This document shows, in pieces, positions 1 through 11,769 of a DNA stretch of 64,000 nt. This DNA is from Nymphaea colorata (taxonomy: Eukaryota > Streptophyta > Magnoliopsida > Nymphaeales > Nymphaeaceae). Position 1 is the first letter of the stretch. Each line of letters opens with the position of its first letter. The position numbers and the translations under genes were made by a program. A model generated the notes under the pieces. It had not been told where the DNA came from and searched no databases. It was given only the letters and a program-made list of their open reading frames with translations. The stretch spans positions 23,032,742 through 23,096,741 of the forward strand of contig NC_045141.1 of the NCBI RefSeq assembly GCF_008831285.2, in the 5' to 3' direction.

Positions 1-37
1 ACGATTTTAATAAAAAATTAAAAGAAAATTGATAAGC

Positions 38-61
38 TGGTGTGGGCAACTGCCCACACCA
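38..61. repeat. Near-perfect palindrome, 11-bp arms
   Basis: Arms of 11 bases (tggtgtgggca / tgcccacacca) are separated by the two bases 'ac'. The same core recurs at 35251-35270. Sharing such a long palindrome at two distant sites suggests the end or core of a dispersed element, but I cannot name the family. Confidence 0.6.
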
Positions 62-160
62 ACCTATATGTGGCTTCGCCATTCGCCATGGCCTCACCCT
101 GTCCAATGAAAAAAAAAAAATTAATTGTGTCATGTGTTTTTTGAATTTGAATTCAGTTGG

Positions 161-280
161 CCCTACCTGGATTCTGAAGTTGAACTGTCGGCTCACCCTT
201 AAAAAAAATCATGGCTTCGCCCCTACCTGGATTCTGAGGTTGAACTGTCGGCTCACCCTTAAAAAAAATCATGGCTTCGT
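161..280. repeat. Two-copy 60-bp tandem repeat
   Basis: Two adjacent units, 161-220 and 221-280, differ by about one base. Each ends with an A-rich tract and 'atggcttcg'. The period is a multiple of three, so a short frame stays open across both, but there is no sign of a real gene. Confidence 0.85.
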
Positions 281-735
281 CAATGACACCCTTAGAAACT
301 TGTTGCACGTCGCTAATAATTTATAACGGTTTCAAATATTGTGGACATTGAAATTTGATGGGCACAAGGTTGACGATCAGGTCAGCCCAATAACTGTGTG
401 GCCCTAGCTTAGTCCGCTGGCAATGGCTTTGATCCAGCCCGGCTGATTTGAGGTGGGTGGGCCTCAATCAAATTATTATTGGAGTAAGACGTGAATGCAT
501 GCTGCGTTCTATGGGACATTCTCCCCAGGTTCCAATTTCCAACCCGTGAGAGATTAGACTGCGTTGGTGCGCCACAAGCATTAGATCTTAATTTAATTCG
601 TTTTTTCCCCATATAAGAATACTAATTATTGTGGACTGTTCCTCGTTCGACCCTTAATTCGAAAGACACCAAAAAATTAAGTCATAAAAGTTCTACGCCA
701 TTCCAGCGGTCCTTGGAAGAGAGTAAGTAAGCGAG
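281..735. other. Spacer with no recognised gene
   Basis: I see no coding signal. The last part, from about 690, belongs to the 3' flank shared with the chitinase gene at 7032-8006. Confidence 0.5.
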
Positions 736-743
736 AAGCGGGC

Positions 744-753
744 CTTTATTTAT
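744..753 (-). terminator. Poly(A) signal region of chitinase 1
   Basis: On the minus strand the sequence reads AATAAATAAA, about 145 bp past the stop at 897. The same A-rich signal with the same surroundings follows the genes at 7032 and 16879, so it is a conserved 3'-UTR module. Confidence 0.6.
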
Positions 754-896
754 TGTTTGCTTATACAGCTAAAGCAAAGAAGCACTTTTCTAGAGGCACA
801 TCGAGCAATGAGGCCTTAGATGATGTATGGTATTAGGTTTTGGCTCGTCATAGCGCTGTCCTAGTCGCCCACTTCGGAGAGAGCTGTTTTCCGCAG

Positions 897-1877
897 TCAT
901 TTAGGGAGATCAGGTCTTCCTATTACGTAAGAAAGTAGGGAGTTGGATTCTCGAGCGAAAAGCTTGATGTGGTCGCTGTAGTTCCCGTTTAACTGGTCGT
1001 AGTACTTGTTCCACAGCAGTATCCCTCCATATTTTGGTAAATCACTGGCAATGGGAAGCACGTCGGAGGTGAGGTTTTCCGGCGGGATATAACCACCGCT
1101 GGGAGCTGTCTCCGGCGCAGCTGGGAGGCCAAGGAAGAATGTGGGAGTTACAACCTCCGTAGTCCAAATGTTCCAATATTCTTTCAGCCCTTCCACGTTT
1201 GGGTACTGGCAGGGAGAGTTGTCGTAGAACTGCGGCCACACGATGTCAAACAAGCCGGTGCGGATTGCTGAGCCCAGCCAGTAGTCGGGGTAAAAGCACT
1301 GAGGTGCTGCCGTCAACAGGACGGGGTGGTCTTCGGTTGCGTAGTGCTTGAGGTACCTGGCGAAGAGGGGATAGTAAGTTGTGGTGCCGGCGCCCACCAT
1401 GGCGAAATCGATGCCATCGAGCACGGCCGGCCCGAAGGGGCCGACGAACGGGTCCCCAGCGAGGAAGCTCCACCAGAGGTAGTCGGCCACGGTCCAAGCG
1501 TCCTCCGCCGACGTGATGTTGAAGCCGCTGCCTCCTCCACCCAAGGAGAGCAGGAGCTTCACTCCCAGCTCCTTGCAGCGGGCAATCTGAGGGGCCAATT
1601 CAGGGCATGAGGTGGAGCTGGGGCAGTGGTTGGAGAGGTCGAACTGTGGGGTCTTGCCATTCCCAAAGACGTCGAGGAAGGCTATCACAACATAAGAAAA
1701 GATCCCAGTTTCGCAGGTCTCAAGCAGGGACACTTCCTGAATGTGTTTTTCGCTTTCGACATTCTGACCCCAGTAGATGGCAACCTTCCCATCGCCGTTT
1801 GAGTATCCGACGGAGGCAGCAAGAATGCCAATCATGAGGAGCAATTTCATGGAGGCGGAAGGTGGAGAGGAAGCCAT
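897..1877 (-). CDS. Class III chitinase-like protein, GH18, catalytic residues lost
   Basis: A 326-residue secreted protein of the hevamine family. It has a signal peptide (residues 1 to about 28, ending near GYSNG), the first strand KVAIYWGQN at 31-39, the SxGG strand (SLGGG, 111-115) and six cysteines placed as in hevamine. The motif that should read DGIDFDxE is DGIDFAMV at 154-161. The second catalytic Asp is Ala and the acid/base Glu is Val, so chitin hydrolysis is very unlikely. The substrate-contact segments WPQFY and LLWNKYYD remain. The start is set at the Met of MASSPP. An in-frame Met 13 codons upstream (1916) lies almost at the expected transcription start for the TATA box at 1941. 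The closest relative is the gene at 7032-8006. It may be a chitin-binding lectin-like protein or an inhibitor, or a gene drifting without selection. The frame is fully open over 326 codons, which argues against long neutrality. Confidence 0.93.
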   Translation of the reverse strand: MASSPPSASMKLLLMIGILAASVGYSNGDGKVAIYWGQNVESEKHIQEVSLLETCETGIFSYVVIAFLDVFGNGKTPQFDLSNHCPSSTSCPELAPQIARCKELGVKLLLSLGGGGSGFNITSAEDAWTVADYLWWSFLAGDPFVGPFGPAVLDGIDFAMVGAGTTTYYPLFARYLKHYATEDHPVLLTAAPQCFYPDYWLGSAIRTGLFDIVWPQFYDNSPCQYPNVEGLKEYWNIWTTEVVTPTFFLGLPAAPETAPSGGYIPPENLTSDVLPIASDLPKYGGILLWNKYYDQLNGNYSDHIKLFARESNSLLSYVIGRPDLPK

Positions 1878-1940
1878 TTTTGCATATACGAGAAAGAGGG
1901 AGAGAGGAATGGGCATGAAATGTGGCAGGTGAAGATGAGA

Positions 1941-1948
1941 TATATATA
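1941..1948 (-). promoter_or_regulatory. TATA box of chitinase 1
   Basis: TATATATA lies 64 bp upstream of the ATG at 1877. The surrounding block is shared with the TATA boxes of the genes at 7032-8006 and 16879-17838. Confidence 0.6.
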
Positions 1949-1969
1949 GAATCTCATTTTCCTAGTAGG

Positions 1970-2280
1970 AAAATCAACACATTGTCTGCCTTTTCAAACA
2001 TGCATGTTTAGGAGCAGTGCTCCCGTATGTTTACGTGAGAGTCGCGTTCAAAACGTTTTTGTTGATGGGTACATGTAAAAGGCTGGAATTAAATACAACT
2101 GGGTAGGCATTTATATGCAAGAGGAGAACGATCACAAGGCCCAGAAAAACACATGGGACGGGAAGGACTCATTTTAATCTCATCCACAAAGGTAGATCAG
2201 AGAAAGCGGGCTATAAAGTTCATAAAATAACTGCAGATAACAATGACCACCATGAGTCTTGCCACACTAGCTTTGTTTTT
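1970..2280. repeat. 5' flank shared with chitinase 2
   Basis: This stretch matches about 8095-8405, for example the block with cacatgggacgggaaggact and the one with caatgaccaccatgagtctt. With the coding region and the 3' flank it shows that one unit of about 1.6 kb or more was duplicated at an offset of about 6.13 kb. The piece around caatgaccaccatgagt is repeated again at about 2323-2353. Confidence 0.8.
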
Positions 2281-2346
2281 TTTTAATAAATTTTACCATG
2301 TGGAGATCTTAATAAATTTTTTTAACTGCAGACAACAATGACCACC

Positions 2347-3440
2347 ATGAGTTCTTTTCTCATTGGAAAAAGATATGGTGGCACCAAGAATGCGGAAATG
2401 CATTCCGATTAATGAAAAACCTTGACAGAACGCTATCTTCTTAACTTCTTCTCTTCGTCTAGTTTACAAAACCCTACTCGTCTTCTTGAAGTTTTAAAAA
2501 TCCTACACTTTCTTTCTTTCTTTCTATTTTATTGGTCCTCACACACAAGAAAAGTACCCCATGGGCTCCCCCCACCATCCCCCTTCTAGTGCATGTTTTG
2601 GGACCTCGTACATGTGACCTAAATAACCATTTGAATCTAAAGATCAAGTGGCATGCACAGGAAGTGTGCACATAACGAATATACACTCAACAAAAAAAGT
2701 GGGGGTCTTAGAATTTTTGGAAAATTTTTTAAAGACATCAACATTTTAGACTTTTTTAACTTTTTCATAACCCTTTTTCTCTTTCTAAAAAACTCCCTTT
2801 TTTTTTCCTTAGTCGGGGGTGTTTTAGTCATTGATGAATTGATGTGTTTCCTACCCAGCCCATGAATGCTCCTTTATTTTTAAATGAGGATCTTTAAATA
2901 TTAGCTAAGTTATGCATACCAGTGCCCCTTCAAACATGAAAATATGTGTAGATTGCCTCATTTCAAATTTCGTTTGGCTCCGCCACTGTTATATGTGCGT
3001 GAATGTTTCCTCTCCTTAGGGGCATATTTATCCCCATCATAGACCTTCTAAACCCGTGCTTCTCCCTCTACACCAAGGAGTATGCTAAATCTTATGGCGA
3101 TAACTCAAGGGCTCATCCAAGTTAAAAAAATGGCGCTTGTGCCCCTTGTAGTTAATTTGTAGGAGATGTAGTTTCAGGGCAAGTAGGTGACAACTTCCAC
3201 ATAAAAAAATCAAATGGAAACAAAGAACATATAATCGTCTTCCGATTCTGTGAGACGGCCAACTTTAATCTGCTGCATAAAGACAACAACCCAAATGATA
3301 TTAGCATAATCAGTACAAGCCAGTGGGCAAGGAACTTCTGCAGTTCATTACGTGAAGAATTTGGTTATGTTAATGTACATGCATGTCTTTCACATGCATC
3401 CTATCTCCAAGTATATGTTTTGGCTTCTTCCCATATCACA
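2347..3440. repeat. Dispersed block A, copy 1 (degenerate)
   Basis: Shares ordered segments with 11790-12570 and 13940-14740: the ggaaaaa...atatggtgg start, the CT-rich 'aagttttaaaaatcc' stretch, the 'gtacatgtgac' stretch, the 'aagacaaca..ccaaatgatattagca' stretch and the 'catctccaag' end. It is the most diverged of the three. No coding capacity is seen. Confidence 0.6.
2922..2983. mobile_element. Possible short TIR element remnant
   Basis: Begins cagtgcccc and ends ggctccgccactg, so the ends are imperfect inverted repeats of a type common in plant hAT-like elements. No convincing target-site duplication is seen. Weak call. Confidence 0.25.
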
Positions 3441-3664
3441 TGCATCCTCAAGCCTTGGTGTAGGCAGGTCTAAAAAGTTAGGTTGCTATAGACGAATTAT
3501 TGTCCTTCACTTCAACTAAAGAGTATTTTCGCCGCCCAATTGGAATTGGAACTGGATTGTCAGAGTAAACAAATTCACGTACAAGCTTTATGATCGTCGT
3601 TTTTCTGATGGCGCACTTCTGTGTGCCTAACATACAAAGAAGTCCAAGATACGAATGGCACTAA

Positions 3665-3850
3665 ATTTGAACCCGATTACCCACCGCCCTCTAGTAAGCT
3701 GTTCAAGGGGAAACTGATCAAGGGAAAGATTTTCCCGGTGCAAATCTTTCCCTTCAAACCTTGGTGAATATGTCGGTGAACACACCTTGGAACCTCAGTT
3801 GCTTTCCGGCCCTTACAAGATTAGGAGAAACATCGTAAATTATCTAGATG
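3665..3850. repeat. Dispersed block B, copy 1
   Basis: Resembles 10875-11240 and 15236-15550: 'caccg(c)cctctag', 'aaatctttccc', and the 'ccttacaaga' segment with 'aa..catcgtaaa'. The function is unknown. Copies lie between chitinase genes. Confidence 0.5.
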
Positions 3851-3859
3851 CAACGTTTA

Positions 3860-4225
3860 AGGGTGGGCAACGGACCAGGTATTCAATCGGCTGGTCATTT
3901 GACGCCTAGGCCGGTCCCATTAAAAAAATTTGCTGGCTCGGCCTGAATCGAGTATGTGGTGCCCGACTCGGCCTTTATATATATATATATTATTTATAGA
4001 AATTGTATTGGATATCTGATCCCATTTAATATGAATGCAGAAACCTATTGAAAACTATATCCGATCCAACTAATATTGACTTAAATCTAAATCCAAATCC
4101 GATCTGAGGTCAGTTTTATATCCGCAACTGATCTGAAATCTCAATTGGATATCATTTTTTTTTCCAACATTCATGTGGTTCAATCGGATCTAAATCGTAC
4201 CTATTGGCATCTCTATTTATACTCT
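3860..4225. mobile_element. hAT-like non-autonomous element candidate
   Basis: Starts with 'agggtgggcaacggaccagg' and ends with 'cctattggcatctcta', imperfect inverted ends of the type 'TAGNGGTGGCAACGG...'. The interior is AT-rich with a short TA run at about 3977-3990. Target-site duplications are not clear. Confidence 0.35.
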
Positions 4226-4523
4226 GTAGCATTTCATTTATATAAAATTCGTACATGCAACGTGCTCCTTAGATGAAGGAGCTGTTATAACTAATTCCTT
4301 TTTATTGTCATTAAATGCAAAATATTATTCATTTACAGTACGATGATCATTTACCACGAAAATCTTGTCTTGACAACCATAGGAGCATTGTCATTATCCT
4401 TAATAATTTTAGAGCAATCATTTATTTAGATTCTCTCCTTGACTTTGGTTTTGCCTTTGATATGCTCATTCCATACTTGACGCCATTTTCATAGAAGCAC
4501 GAGAATTGAGTTTTCTTGGTGTT

Positions 4524-4640
4524 TCAGATCGCGAAGAAAAGTTCTCCTCTAGACCAACAGTCCACAGAAGCAAGCAAATAAAGGAGAAATGCGCCTTTAT
4601 TTAGTATTTGCTTATACAGTTTAACCTTCAGTCGTATTAG
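4524..4640 (-). pseudogene. Orphan chitinase 3'-flank relic
   Basis: This matches the segment that follows the stop codons of the chitinase copies at 16879 and 21954 (agaaaag, 'gtccacagaagcaagcaaat', 'gcgcctttattta', 'tttgcttatacag'). There is no chitinase coding sequence upstream of it on the minus strand. It appears to mark another duplicated copy whose gene body has been deleted. Confidence 0.6.
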
Positions 4641-5631
4641 GTTTTGCATCTGATGCCTCAGCCACCAACGTCGGTGGCTGAGTTCTTCAATTTTCACTAT
4701 TTTCACTTTGATATAATTTGAATCCCATTGCATGATCTTGATATCATTAGCTGGAATTGGAATTAATATGGTGCATAAAAAATTTCTTACTATGCATCAT
4801 AGTGTCACCTGCAAGTTTGCCTAAATTTCTTCACGTCCAATCGTCAGAGTTCTGACGGCATTCCCGTCCATTATGCTTTCTACGAGCATATGTCTGCTAC
4901 CAAAGTTGAAAAACAATTTCTCGCTTAATAGATTTGCTGCAGCTGGTGAGATCTATCATAGCAATCTTTATTTCATTGTCATGCCTCAATAACTCATGGG
5001 TCATGTATCATTCTCTTTGCAATAACTTTTGCAGAAAATTACTTGAGAATTTTATCCTCATCCGTTAAGAAGATATTTCTTCCATTTCTTTAAATAGCGC
5101 TTATAAAATGAAAAATCAACCACAAGAAATTTGGACCATTGTTTCTCTTGAGGATTAAATTTGTGTGTGAATAGATTGACCGTTTGTTCCTGTGTTTGGA
5201 TGTCAACTCCCATTTCTTATACTATGTCGTCACTGAAAATAGTATGAAGTGCGTGCAAGGCATACTCTACATTGGTTATTTCCTTATTGTGATTGTTGAT
5301 TTTTCACTTTTGTCTTGTCTTTTGTGGATATTATATACTTGACATTTTTTCTTTTGATACTTATGCATCATTACACATCATCGTTTATTGTGTGGCTTCA
5401 TATGCTTAGCGTATCGCTTTACATCAATACACTCAACCAAATTGCTTGTGCCTACCACTAAGACCGCTGTTTCTGGCAGTTATATTTGGCAAGGCCAGGT
5501 ATGGTTTCTGTTACATAGAAAGTAAACTAACTCCGTGGTCAATTGGGTGTTTTTTTTTTTTTTTGTATAGCCAAAAACCGATGCAAATGGTATATTCCAT
5601 CGTTAAATATGGTTAAAAACACATTTGAGTG

Positions 5632-5633
<2 letters not shown>
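4641..5633. other. Spacer with no recognised gene
   Basis: AT-rich DNA without a long frame, splice-supported exon or named repeat that I can recognise. Confidence 0.4.
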
Positions 5634-5714
<81 letters not shown>

Positions 5715-5715
5715 A
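5634..5715. repeat. Compound (TA)n-(GA)n microsatellite
   Basis: About 60 bp of TA dinucleotide is followed by about 20 bp of GA, then a purine-rich run. Confidence 0.95.
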
Positions 5716-6820
5716 AAAAAGAAAGAGACCCCGCAGAACATTTGAAGCTGAATCTAATTAGATTAAGAAATGCTTAGTTAGAATTTTTTGAACTATATAT
5801 GCATACACCAGTCGAACAAGGCCAAAGGTTTCATCCAATCCCACATACATCATCTTATGTAACAGAGCGAGCTTTCGATGCCTCTAAGTGGAGCCACCAC
5901 CTCTGTGCTTCAACTTACATGTTGGTGGCTCCACTATTTGTTGCATAGAGAGTTGACATTGAAGATGTAAAAAGAAAACTGGTCACCTACCAACCCGTTG
6001 ATCGATCACTTTACATACATACAGTCACAAAACATGTGCACTTGATAACTAATAAGCCGTCAGATACCCATGCAAGTCTAATGTTTTCTCTGTGACAACT
6101 TAATATTCTAATCTTATTTTTTTTTATATATTGAACTCGTGACTTCGTTCTGATGCTCTGATTGACGTTACAACGAGCATGTGATTGATGACGCAATTGA
6201 CTCGAAGTGCTTGAGCTAACGTTAGGAGTTGTTTTAGTTGTTGCTATTATTAGGAGTTGTTCCAGTTGTTGCATGTTTGCTTTGAACTTTTGCCACTAAG
6301 AACTGGCTGTTGAGAGATAGTTAGGCTCCCCCTACTTTTTATTATAAAAAACGGATCATTACAGGCAAAATTTGATTTACGGATAAAAAGCATTAACTCA
6401 TTACCGCAAAACCCGACAAAACAAAGGCCAAATACGCTTTTTGAGGAGTGGCAAGAGTGTACTTGCCTTCTATCTGTGATCGTATGTTGTTATTATTTTA
6501 ATTTAAGTAACCCATGTGAATGATCGATTCATGAGTTCTTTCTTCTCCCGTTACCTTAATTTAATTCGTTCTTTCCCCATTCAAGAATACGATATTCATG
6601 CAACTGTTACGGCAATATATTTATTTATTTATTTTCTAAGTATTCGTATATTATGATCTATCTAAATGTAGTGTGACAGACTTTTGCGGGTGTTCTAATT
6701 TAGCAGGAGTAAGACGCAGACGAATGGAAGTAAGGCGCACAAAATTACGATTTTAAAGTGATATTCGAATGACACAAGAAAATTAAGTGCAGATGGCTGG
6801 ACCTTTTGCTTCAGATGAAG
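5716..6820. other. Spacer with no recognised gene
   Basis: Non-coding, AT-rich. The 87-codon minus-strand frame at 6011-6274 has no recognisable domain, start context or homolog in the window, so I do not call it a gene. Confidence 0.4.
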
Positions 6821-6876
6821 AAAAATTCTCACCTGTCCAGCAGTCCTTGGAAGAGATTAAGTAAACGAGAAGCGGG

Positions 6877-6890
6877 CTTTTATTTATTAT
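6877..6890 (-). terminator. Poly(A) signal region of chitinase 2
   Basis: On the minus strand AATAATAAATAAAA lies about 145 bp past the stop, in the same position as in the chitinase 1 copy. Confidence 0.6.
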
Positions 6891-7031
6891 TTGCTTATAC
6901 AGCTAAAGCAAAGAAGCACTGTTTCTAGAGGCAGATCGATCCCCGAGGCCTTGGATGATATATCATATTAGGTTTTGGCTTGTCTTAGTGCTGTGCTACT
7001 TGCCCACTTCGGAGAGAGCTGTTTTCCGCAG

Positions 7032-8006
7032 TTATTTAGGGAGATCAGGTCTTCCTATTACATAAGAAAGTAGGGAGTTGAATTCTCGAACGTAACACTT
7101 GATGTGGTCGCTGTAGTTCCCGTTTAACTGGTCGTAGTACTTGTTCCACAGCAATATCCCTCCATATTTTGGTAAACCCCTTACAATAGGAAGCACGTCG
7201 AAGATGAGGTTTTCCGGCGGGATATAACCACCGCTGGGAGCTGCCTCCGGCGCAGCTGGGAGGCCAAGGAAGAATGTGGGAGTTGTGACCCGCGTAGTCC
7301 AAATGTTCCAATATTCTTCCAGCCCTGCCATGTTTGGGTAGTGGCAGGGAGAGTTGTCGTAGAACTGCGGCCACACGATGTCAAACAAGCCGGTGCTGAT
7401 TGCTGAGCCCAGCCAGTAGTCGGGGTAAAAGCACTGAGGTGCTGCCGTCAACAGGACGGGGTGGTCGTCGGTTGCGTAGTCCTTGAGGTACGTGGCGAAG
7501 TCGGGGTAGTAAGTTGTGGTGCCGGCGCCCAGCATGTCGAAGTCGATGCCATCGAGCACGGCAGGCCCGAAGGGGCCGGTGTACGACTCCCCAGCGAGGA
7601 AGTTCAACCATAGATAGTCGGCCACGGACTTAGCGTCCTCCGCCGACGTGATGTTGAAGCCGCTGCCTCCTCCACCCAAGGAGAGCAGGAGCTTCACTCC
7701 CAACTCCTTGCAGCGGGCAATCTGAGGGGCCAGCTCAGGGCATGAGGTGTAGCTGGGGCAGTGGTTGGAGAGGTCGAACTGTGGGTTCTTGCCATTCCCA
7801 AAGACGTTGAGGAAAGCTATCACCACATAAGAAAAGGTCCCAGTTTCGCAGGTCTCAGCCAAGGACACTTCCTGAATTTCGTTTTGGACATTCTGACCCC
7901 AGTAGATGGCAATCTTCCCATCGCCGTTAGAGTAACCGACGGAGACAGCAAGAATGCCAATCATAAGGAGCAGTTTCATGGAGGCGGAAGGTGGAGAAGA
8001 AGCCAT
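7032..8006 (-). CDS. Class III chitinase-like protein, GH18, catalytic Glu lost
   Basis: 324 residues with a signal peptide to about residue 28 (MASSPPSASMKLLLM... GYSNG), the strand [14 protein letters not shown] at 109-113 and all six family cysteines. The active-site strand reads DGIDFDML at 152-159. All three Asp are kept, but the acid/base Glu is Leu and the following loop is one residue longer than in the 16879 gene. Changing a Glu codon (GAG) to this CTG takes two substitutions. Class III enzymes need this Glu, so activity should be absent or very low, while the substrate groove (WPQFY, LLWNKYYD) is conserved. This is the sister copy of 897-1877, which has gone one step further. The start is the MASSPP Met. 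The frame is open to 8129, but that extension lies upstream of the TATA box at 8072. Confidence 0.94.
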   Translation of the reverse strand: MASSPPSASMKLLLMIGILAVSVGYSNGDGKIAIYWGQNVQNEIQEVSLAETCETGTFSYVVIAFLNVFGNGKNPQFDLSNHCPSYTSCPELAPQIARCKELGVKLLLSLGGGGSGFNITSAEDAKSVADYLWLNFLAGESYTGPFGPAVLDGIDFDMLGAGTTTYYPDFATYLKDYATDDHPVLLTAAPQCFYPDYWLGSAISTGLFDIVWPQFYDNSPCHYPNMAGLEEYWNIWTTRVTTPTFFLGLPAAPEAAPSGGYIPPENLIFDVLPIVRGLPKYGGILLWNKYYDQLNGNYSDHIKCYVREFNSLLSYVIGRPDLPK

Positions 8007-8071
8007 TTTTTTGCGTATACGGGAAAGAGGGAGAGAGGAATGGGCATGCAAGGTGGCGGATGAAGATGAGA

Positions 8072-8079
8072 TATATATA
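8072..8079 (-). promoter_or_regulatory. TATA box of chitinase 2
   Basis: TATATATA lies 66 bp upstream of the ATG, in a block shared with the chitinase 1 promoter. It excludes the longer frame that starts at 8129. Confidence 0.6.
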
Positions 8080-8094
8080 GGATCACATTGTCCT

Positions 8095-8450
8095 AGTAGC
8101 GCAACACATTTATCTGCCTTTTTAAACATGCATGTGCAGGTGCTCCTGTCTGTTTATCATATTTTGTAAAATGCTGGAATTAAATACAACTGGATAGGCA
8201 TTTATGGGCAAGAGGAGAACCATCACAAGCCTAAGAATGGTGCCGTGTGTCTCTTCCTTTTCTGTCATCGAGAGAAGCTTGTTATAAAAACACATGGGAC
8301 GGGAAGGACTCGTTTTAGTCTCACCCACAGAGGTAGATCAGAGAAAGCGGGATATAAAATTCATAAGAGAACTGCAGATGACAATGACCACCATGAGTCT
8401 TTCCACACATGCGTGACTAGCTTTGTTTCTTAATAAATTTTACCCATGTG
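8095..8450. repeat. 5' flank shared with chitinase 1
   Basis: Counterpart of 1970-2280, with an extra insert near 8230-8280. It defines the upstream edge of the duplicated unit. Confidence 0.8.
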
Positions 8451-8579
8451 AAGATCTTTATCATGTCCTTTTTCTGGTAGTGAGTTTTTTCTTTTTCAGC
8501 ACAAAAGAGAATGCAGATTTAATGTAAAGGTAAAGCAGTTTGCTCATCTTTTACTAAATAGGTTGTGCTCTTGAATGTC

Positions 8580-9075
8580 TTATGTGGTGGATTATTTAAC
8601 TTCAAAGAGCACGAATTTGTGGCTTTGTTGCACCAAATCACAATCTTGGTGCGATATGAGATCGTTATTTTGTGGTGATGACCATGATAGATTATGCCGC
8701 CTAGAATTGTGGTGAAGGTGGTAGTGAACGGCCTTTTACAAAATATGGTCTATTTGATTCAGAGTCTTCAACTTTGTCACTCCTCATGTTCACTGGAGTT
8801 TACAACTGAGTTGGCTTAATGTAATTTCTTTAGTTCCTTAGCAGCAAGATTTGGATTGTCGATAACGTACGAATATAAAATGAATCCAATATAGGCTATG
8901 GATTTTCTCAAGCTCTGTTCTACAAGCCACCATATTCAAACCAGTAACTAGAAGGTGACAAAAAATATACTCTTTTGTAAAGGCTAACTCACTCTGCCTA
9001 ACATAGTGCCGTGGCCGCTTATAAGAGGTCCAACACATGAATATGTGTATTGGATCTCGAGCTCTTGCATCATCC
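8580..9075. repeat. Dispersed blocks C and B, partial copies
   Basis: About 8700-8850 contains 'gattcagagtcttcaacttt' and 'aatttctttagttcctta', also found at 16330-16410 and 21250-21320 (block C). About 8995-9070 holds the block B start 'cctaacatagtgcc...gcttataagaggtcc', also found at 10875 and 15236. Confidence 0.45.
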
Positions 9076-10786
<1,711 letters not shown>

Positions 10787-10874
10787 GTGGCCGGTCGAAT
10801 TTAGGGTAAGGACTTTGTCTATAAAAATAAAAGGTGAAAAGGAACTAGTTATTCTTGCAAGTATTTTAATGCTA

Positions 10875-11240
10875 CTAACATAGTGCCAGCTTGTTCGCGT
10901 ATGAGAGGTCCGGTGCACATGAATAGTTTATTCGACTCGATTATACACCGGCCTCTAGCTGTTTAAGGAGAAACGCAGGAAAAGGCTCCTCCGGCGGAAA
11001 TCTTTCCCTCGGTGCCATGGAAAAAATTTTGATGCTACCTTCACCTTGAACCCTCAGCCGTTTCTATGCTCATGCTTTCCCTTACAAGAGAGAAAGATCG
11101 CAAACTTTCATAGAATGTCGTGCGTCGTCCTTTATCTTGTCCTCTTGTTGAATTTTAACCTGAGGAAAAAGCTTTGAACTGTACAAGTTGATTTCCAAAC
11201 GAAAGAAATTAGTGAAGAGGAGAGTCTCGAATGTCAATTC
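10875..11240. repeat. Dispersed block B, copy 2
   Basis: About 365 bp matching 15236-15550, through the 'gagaggtcc', 'gattatacaccggcctctag', 'ccttgaaccctcag' and 'ccaaacgaaagaaattagt' segments. No coding function is evident. Confidence 0.65.
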
Positions 11241-11769
11241 AAATCCCTGCTTTCGGAAACTGTTTATGTCCATGCCTCGGTGTACAAAAAAATTATACAT
11301 AGGAACGTAATGTGTAATGACCAACATTCCTGACTAAGTAAAAAAGATGGCTTTTTAGAATGACAAAAGAGGATTATGGAAAAGTTAAAAAGTCTACAAT
11401 GTGTTATAAAAAATTTCTATAATATCCCATTCCCTTCATTCTTTCTTCTTTTTTTTTTTCCCTTCCCGTGTACATTTGTTTCATCCCTGTGTGTGCGACT
11501 AGATCTCAATTTTTGGACTTCACAAGAGCGACCCAGATGAGTTTTGCATCGGCCATTTTTCCAACTTACAAGTTTAAAGAGATCTATGAGATCTTTATCT
11601 TGTGGGGATGATGGTACCGACCGTTTTGCCACGCGTTATGCTCAAGTTGGAGAGGTGCCCTCTTTCATATTGAGGCACGGATTTGATTCGAACTGATCAT
11701 CACCTTTGATATTCGCTTGTTTTTACATTTGGATCGTCTTAGTTTCGTGAGTATTTTCTTTAATGGTCC

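Noticed and set aside
8007-8129. 41-residue N-terminal extension of the chitinase at 7032
   Set aside because: It begins upstream of the TATA box at 8072 and lacks a counterpart in the 16879 gene.
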